Below, piece by piece: positions 58,795 to 64,000 of a DNA stretch of 64,000 nt. This DNA comes from Voacanga thouarsii (Eukaryota > Streptophyta > Magnoliopsida > Gentianales > Apocynaceae). The notes beneath the pieces were generated by a model. It did not search any database and had not been told where the DNA came from. It saw nothing but the letters and a program-made list of their open reading frames with translations. Every line of letters begins with the position of its first letter. The stretch's first letter is position 1. The stretch is from contig JANUWF010002057.1 of NCBI GenBank assembly GCA_026120185.1, forward strand, positions 930,001 through 994,000. The letters run 5' to 3'. Position numbers and translations under genes: made by a program.

Positions 58795-59601
58795 GTAAGT
58801 ACTTTTGTTGTTACACCTTTTTAGTTAGAAGCTAACCTATCTTTCTATCATATTTGTCTATTGAAACTAATATAATAGTTTTTAGCAAAATAATCAGGAT
58901 CCACATTCTCATGCTGTCCTTTTCATTTGAATTGTTTCTTTGTAATACACAGTATCCAAGTTGAGCTTGGTTTTATAGGGAGATTGAATTTTAGATTACA
59001 CTGACAATGGTGCTACACAAGGTTCATTGGCGATGCCTTCCCATAGAAGTGCAACCTTGTATCCACATACGTATAGGTAATAATTCCTGGTCATTCATTC
59101 TACAGCAATAAGATTTATGTTTGAATATTAGATTGCCCTGTAACTTTGTGAACTTTTTCTTTATTTGTCAGTATGGATATGACTTTGATGTAGGAGAAGA
59201 AAATGAGTATGAAAAATAAGACTTCTTCAAATCTTCCAAAAACATCAAAATCATCTTAGCTTTTGCAACATATTTTTCTATCTTAGAGAATCACTATGCC
59301 TTTGATCTTCTTGGATTTCTACGATGCTTTTAATTCATACACATTGAAAAAAAAAAATTGCTTCTTGCAACATTTAGTGAATAAATTCGTTTAGAGGATA
59401 AATACTTTTAGAAAAATACGTTTCTTGCCCATGTTCTTAGTACTGTCTTACATTAATTGATTTTTGGCATTTAGAAGCACTTTCAAGAACCAACTATTGG
59501 GTTGCAGTCTATTAAATGCTAACAGAAGTCATTGAGAATGTTGATTTTGTAAAATGTAAAATGCACCATGCGGGAAAGATAACTACAGTACTTGAAAACA
59601 A

Positions 59602-60029
59602 ATGACAAGTGAAACTACGAAGAGAAAACGTTTTCAAATACAAAAGATGCGTGGAGAAATTGCTGGAACAAGTGAGCAAGTGGAGCATCCAACTGTTGAT
59701 GAGCCTGATTTATCCCTAAAAAAGATAGATGAATTCCATTCTCATCTACAAGAACTTCCAAAAAAAAAAAAAAGGTATTCTGTTTAATCTTTCAATCCAT
59801 CTTTGTATTTAAAGCAGTTGGCTAAGTTTTACTCAAGGTATTCCTAACTAGCTATTGCTACTTGATATTGCAGAAAGTCCTTGAATTTGTTAGTACGATA
59901 CATGATCTCTAGGCTGTCCTTGGAATGGATTTCTACAATACAGTGATGGAAGTGCATTTGAGCTTGAAAGATTCTACTGGTGTAAAATCTAAATACATAA
60001 GCAATGACACACACTCAAGGTTGGGTAAA
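59602..60029 (+). pseudogene. MAP65-like: Captured exons: MAP65/ASE1 microtubule-associated protein fragment
   Basis: Exon 1 (up to 59774) encodes 'GEIAGTSEQVEHPTVDEPDL' and 'SLKKIDEFHSHLQEL'. After an intron (59775-59873, GT...AG) exon 2 (59874-60029) encodes 'KVLEFVSTIHDL', 'AVLGMDF' and 'KDSTGVKSKYISNDTHSRL', ending at a GT donor. These are consecutive blocks of plant MAP65 proteins, which cross-link antiparallel microtubules. Exon 2 has a TAG after 'IHDL' where the family has Cys, and an A-run (59760-59773) has replaced codons at the exon 1 end. It is a dead fragment, not the gene. Confidence 0.9.
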
Positions 60030-61372
60030 GTTACCTCATTTTGAGCTAGCCACTTCACGTACTCTGACAAAGGAGACTCTCTGGGCATGTATAATGGTTT
60101 TACTTTACTCATTGTTTTTCTTAGTAGCCATTTGATAATTGTTCTTAGTAGCCACTTCATGATTTTATTTTGAGAGGCTGTGAGTAGATTTATGAACTAT
60201 TAGATTTAACATATACAAAATATTTATGAACTATTGGCTATTTTCTCACAAATTCTTGAATATGTGATCAAATTTTTAGGACAGCTGAAATGTTTTATAA
60301 TTTTCAATACAAAATGCCCATGTTTTTTGTTGTAGGTACATATTATATAAGATATTAAATCAGTAATTATATCATATGCATATCATGATATTTTTAACTG
60401 ATATACGTTGAGAATTACAATATAGTAAATAAATTATTGATCAGTAAGTGCACTAACATGAAAATTTAAGTAAGGAAGGGCCATAATCTACTTCAGTCTG
60501 TGTTACCATTGTCTTCTGCTTCCCAGCTTTGAAAGCAAGGAGTATAGTATCGAACCGGCCAGCACGCACTAAAAGCTAATTAGGGACCTAAATGAAGTGA
60601 GGAAGCTTCGAAAGTGTAGCGCGGAAAAGCAAACTAAGTTATGTCTTGCTGAAAGATCTTTGAGTAGAATTGAAATATGCAGTTCAAGAAGAAAATTGGG
60701 CTTTTTCTCTTTGTTTCTGGCTTTACCTCGCCAAAACCAGTCTTTCTTTGCCTTTTACAATTATTGAGCAGATTTTGTAACTATCGACCCTTCTCAACTT
60801 CCTTTACACAGACATAAACTAAAACACTCAAAAATTCTCTCTTTTTGAGTATAGTTTTGTTTTCCTTACTAAATTTCTTGCTTTCGTTTGGAAATTTTTT
60901 TCATTCCCCATTTTCTTTACTTTTGGCCATGTGTTTTCTGTTCGGCCTTCTTCTTTCTTGAGAGTTTTTATGTTTTCATTTTTTGTTTTTTTGGGGTTAT
61001 GAATTGCTGATGGTGTGTAGAATTTGCATTGATGGTTGTTGGTTGCATAAGCAAGGAGTTGGTAAATTTTGAATCTTTGTGGTGGCTTCTTGTGTGGCGT
61101 ATTTGAAAGTTTAATCGGATACCTTATTATTTTAGCCTTTTGCTGAGATCAAGAAAATTTTGTGAAGTCTGTGAGCACGGTATGCATTTTGTGTGTGAAC
61201 ATCCCTATTTTGTCAGATGCTGTTCTCTTTAAGTTGGGCACACTATTAGTTGATAATAGATTAATTACACCACTAAAATGAATATATTTGAATATATTGG
61301 CGTAATTTTTTAAAAAATACATGTTATTATACCTAACATAATTTAAATTATAAAAAATAAAAAATCACTTAT
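60030..61372 (+). other. Helitron right region
   Basis: Follows the MAP65 fragment. 60030-60480 appears to be intron or spacer. 60500-61180 has alternating GC/T-rich blocks and long pyrimidine runs that resemble a promoter and 5' leader of a plant gene, possibly with an intron start near 61178. No protein could be read. Confidence 0.35.
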
Positions 61373-61401
61373 CTCGAGTAATGTTCGGGTGTTACACCTA
61401 A
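61373..61401 (+). other. Helitron-like 3' terminus 1
   Basis: A hairpin-forming 'ctcgagtaatgttcggg' is followed after 8 bases by CTAA and then T. It has the layout of a Helitron end (stem-loop then CTRR). Confidence 0.55.
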
Positions 61402-61577
61402 TACAAAAGAAAAGGCAAAGGCAAAACTTCATCTACAACATTGAAAAAAGAGAGCGTGAAGTTGGTCACTTTTTTAAGGGGAAAAAAAAAATAGATTACC
61501 AATGTCTAGAAAAGTCAAACTGAATACAAAAGTTATAAAATTAAAAAATTTGATAAGTTATAATTAAAAAATTACTA

Positions 61578-61608
61578 ATCCTTAGCAACGCTCAGGTCTC
61601 CTAGCTAA
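61578..61608 (+). other. Helitron-like 3' terminus 2
   Basis: 'atccttagcaacgctcaggtctcctagctaa': stem CCTTAGC/GCTCAGG with one mismatch and an AAC loop, then CTAA before T. It has the same layout as terminus 1, 207 bases downstream. Confidence 0.6.
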
Positions 61609-61818
61609 TAGGAATGAAATTTATAAAACTATTGGGTTTAGAAATTTAAAAGTCAAACAAGATATATTAGAATTTCAAAAAACAATTTTTTGTGTCGATA
61701 AATCCTCATCAAAATAAATAGAAGAAATATTAATATCTCAACCCAAAAAAGATTTATCTAATATACTTTGCCATGAAAGATTTCTTGTTAAATATCTGTC
61801 CAAAATAAAATAAAATAT

Positions 61819-62660
61819 GACAAAATATGTCAGCCACCCTTGAACTTTTTCAAAATTTGACTTTTACTCTCAAACTTTAAAATGTGTAATTTTAACTTTC
61901 GAACATTTGAAACACCTAAAATCGCTCTTCCAATAATAAAATATTAAATAAAACACAAAGCCACCAGATTTTAGTCCTCATTCTCCTATTTTCTCCTTCC
62001 AAAATATTATTTTTCAATTTTAATCTCGCTATATTTTTTTAGAATTTTTTCATATTATCAACGAAAATTTCAAGATTTGATTCCATGCCTCTTATGCAAC
62101 TCAATAATCTTAGAATTATTTTTTCGCATAACTTCGAATATAACCATATAATAAAAATTATAGATTTCACCATGTATAAATAAAACCTAGACATAAAGAT
62201 GAGAAAAAAAACAAGAAAGAAATCATATTCAATTCTTAATGAAAATCAAAGAAATCCAGATTTAGTTCTTGATAGATAGCAATTTTCTTGGTATATCTAC
62301 AAAAAGAAAAATAGATCTGAAAAGATAAGTGAATTACTAAAAAAAAAAAAAAATAGAAAGGAGAAGTAAGAGGCGCAAGTCGCAACAGTTCTTTTTTGTC
62401 ACATATAGAAGTTACTTTGTAAGAATTAGAGAAAAATTTGGCACCATGTTGTAAGGTTTATGAGTGGACAAAAATACATATAAAACAAGTCACGTAGAAA
62501 CTATATGATGAACTTCCATAAGTACTTAACAGTTTCAATTGATAGAAAGTGCTATTTTTTAGGTGTTTCAAATATTTAAGGATTAAAATCACATACTTTA
62601 AAGTTTGATGGTGAAAATTAAAATTTATGAAAGTTCAAGAGTGATTGGCATATTTTGCCT
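61819..62660. mobile_element. Mutator-like inverted-repeat element, non-coding
   Basis: Long inverted ends of about 115-120 bases. Left (61819-61935) 'acccttgaactttttcaaaa' and 'caaactttaaaatgtgtaat' match the complement of the right (62545-62660), with mismatches. Interior about 600 bases without coding sequence. AT-rich flanks at both sides could be a degraded 9-10-base duplication ('taaaatat'/'taataatat'). End length and wording fit Mutator-like elements. Confidence 0.7.
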
Positions 62661-62819
62661 AATAATATACAATGGATAATTTTGATTCAACATCATAATC
62701 TGAAATAGCAAGATTATCAAATCAAAAATCTCAATTAGATATAATTAATATTAAACCTAATATTAAAATTTAAATAATTCTTTAAATACTAATATAAATG
62801 ATATTCCTTAATTTAGTTC

Positions 62820-64000
62820 TAGAGCATCCACTATAGTAAGACCTCCTCTTATAGGATATACTGGAGTTGCTAGCATTGTAAACAAAAATGCTGATAATGA
62901 ATAAGGATATGCTCCTTTAGATAAAATGTAGTCTGAAACAACTAATCCTTTGATAATATATTTAGATATAGACTGTGTTATACATGTAGAAGTTATTGAT
63001 AAATGGGAAATAGTATAATTAGCAGTTACTATAAATAAAATAACTTATGATATTATAAGAAACTTCTTAGAAAAAACTCTAGTTAATGGTGTCAGTCGAT
63101 ATTGGAAAAATATGAATGATACTGTAAAAGTTGCAGTTTTTTATGATAAGAATATAGGTAACATGATAACAAGAGCTGTTGAAGCTCTTAGAGTTGTACT
63201 TGCTTGAGAAAGACAATATTATAAAGATCTAAATTCTCAAAGAAAACATGGTAATGCTTTGATAAAATTACGATTATGTGATATATGTGAAATTAAAAAA
63301 TATATCTATGTTTTTTCATATTATTATTATAGATGTGCATATTCAAATCCTCAATTCTATTTAACTATGTTTTATGCTAAAAGTCTTAATCTTTGGGGGA
63401 AAAAAATTAATAGATACATATACTCCCGAAACACAAGATACTTTAGAAAAACAATAAGTTTCTTACAAGATAAATTAAGTGAATGGTACAATAAAATTGC
63501 TTTGTTAAAAAGAACAAAATTATTAAAAAAATAAATAGGATTATGTTATGGTAATATCACTTTACCTACTACTATAATAGGATGTAATTTTTCTTAGTAC
63601 TATCAAAAGATTAAAAGACAGCACAAGAAATGAAGATATTTTACGAAAAAATATTTTCAGAAAAGAAAAGTAAGAAATTTTAAAAGAAAAACCATTATAC
63701 CAACGAACTAAGAAAAGAAATATTACTGAATGCCAATGTTATCTCTACTAAACAAAAAAGGACATGCTGCTAATGAATGCCCAAAAAGATTTAATAAAAA
63801 GAAACTAGAAAAAGATGAAGATATAGATTAAATGATAAATGATGAATATTTTATTTTAATAAATAGGTTTAAAGATTTTGAAATACTTTCTTCTGATAAA
63901 GATATCTTTATACTTATAGATACTGAGTATGAAATTAATTCTGAAACAAATTAATGGCTGAAGATAAAGAAAAAGAAATGTAATATATAAGTGATACATT
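62820..64000 (+). pseudogene. Endogenous caulimovirid-like coat protein region (decayed)
   Basis: From about 62820 to the window end the plus strand reads, through many stops and frame changes, as the coat-protein region of a plant pararetrovirus (Caulimoviridae). About 62985-63210 is a helical capsid-like stretch. The open block 63259-63534 (91 codons) holds a conserved cysteine-containing phrase and the Trp/Lys-rich middle. A basic, Lys/Arg-rich tract and a CCHC zinc knuckle remnant (about 63732-63790, with an in-frame stop inside) follow. Order and spacing agree with the family. It runs off the right edge, so movement protein and polymerase are not seen. Alternative: gag of an LTR element. 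Confidence 0.6.

Larger units (their letters stand above)
54320..61401 (+). mobile_element. Putative Helitron carrying host gene fragments
   Basis: The left end 'tctctatatatatataaaag' at about 54322 has the TC start and AT-rich wording of plant Helitrons, followed by 'gatgaagtatgtgg' and 'gacacgtggcaa', common just inside them. The right end 'ctcgagtaatgttcgggtgttacacctaa' at 61373-61401 has a short hairpin (CTCGAG/GTTCGGG, with G-T pairs), then a CTAA terminus and a host T, as Helitrons require. No Rep/helicase is present, so it would be non-autonomous. Inside are pieces of at least three host genes, all on the plus strand. The left flanking A is not unambiguous, so the exact start is uncertain. 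Confidence 0.55.

Noticed and set aside
59933..60160. Minus-strand 75-codon frame
   Set aside because: It overlaps the MAP65 exon on the opposite strand and continues into its intron; a shadow.

Overview
The window reads as heterochromatic, transposon-dense nuclear DNA of a flowering plant, probably a eudicot. It is AT-rich. It contains plant-type Ty1/copia and Ty3 retroelements with tRNA-iMet- and tRNA-Asp-type primer sites, hAT and other terminal-inverted-repeat DNA elements, an L1-type LINE, a Helitron-like unit and a caulimovirid-like fragment. Introns in the captured gene pieces are of plant type. I found no complete, convincing host gene, no tRNA or rRNA gene and no CRISPR array. Nearly every long reading frame is a transposon fragment or a shadow of one. 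The species cannot be named from sequence alone.

Layout. 0-18 kb is a nest. Rearranged Ty3 RT and RNase H pieces (1-1119) and a decayed long LTR (to 3660) come first. A second long Ty3-type LTR follows (3666-18070, flanked by AAAAG). It is split by a full-length, minus-strand Sirevirus-like copia element (4677-15052, flanked by GAATT), which has an env-like region after pol and carries its own hAT miniature element (7571-8028). 18-20.4 kb holds two small inverted-repeat elements. 20.4-24.8 kb is an old hAT element (BED finger and dimerisation domain visible) split by a solo LTR (21773-23320, flanked by TGATG). 24.8-29.0 kb is a decayed minus-strand L1-type LINE.

29.6-48.4 kb holds two copies of one copia family facing each other. 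Copy A (29591-41166, plus strand, flanked by CCAAT) has its 5' LTR broken by a 6.2-kb Athila/Tat-like element (29685-35868, flanked by GTAGA) whose tRNA-Asp primer site is present three times in tandem. Copy B (42882-48417, minus strand, flanked by AAAAT) is much better preserved. Between them sits a 1.5-kb hAT deletion derivative (41321-42848, flanked by GTCTCAGG) with GC-rich subterminal arrays.

48.4-54.3 kb is AT-rich sequence with a dimeric higher-order tandem repeat (49.26-49.99 kb) and some unidentified short reading frames. 54.3-61.4 kb looks like a Helitron that picked up exon-and-intron pieces of several unrelated host genes: an EGF-like domain gene, a reticulon-like gene and a MAP65 microtubule-bundling gene, all on the plus strand and all damaged. 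A further hAT miniature (55964-56646) is inserted in it. 61.8-62.66 kb is a Mutator-like inverted-repeat element. From about 62.8 kb to the window end is a decayed endogenous caulimovirid-like coat-protein region.

The genes do not form a pathway. The main story is insertion order, which target-site duplications make readable: long LTR, then copia, then hAT miniature in one nest; copia A, then the Athila-like element, in another.
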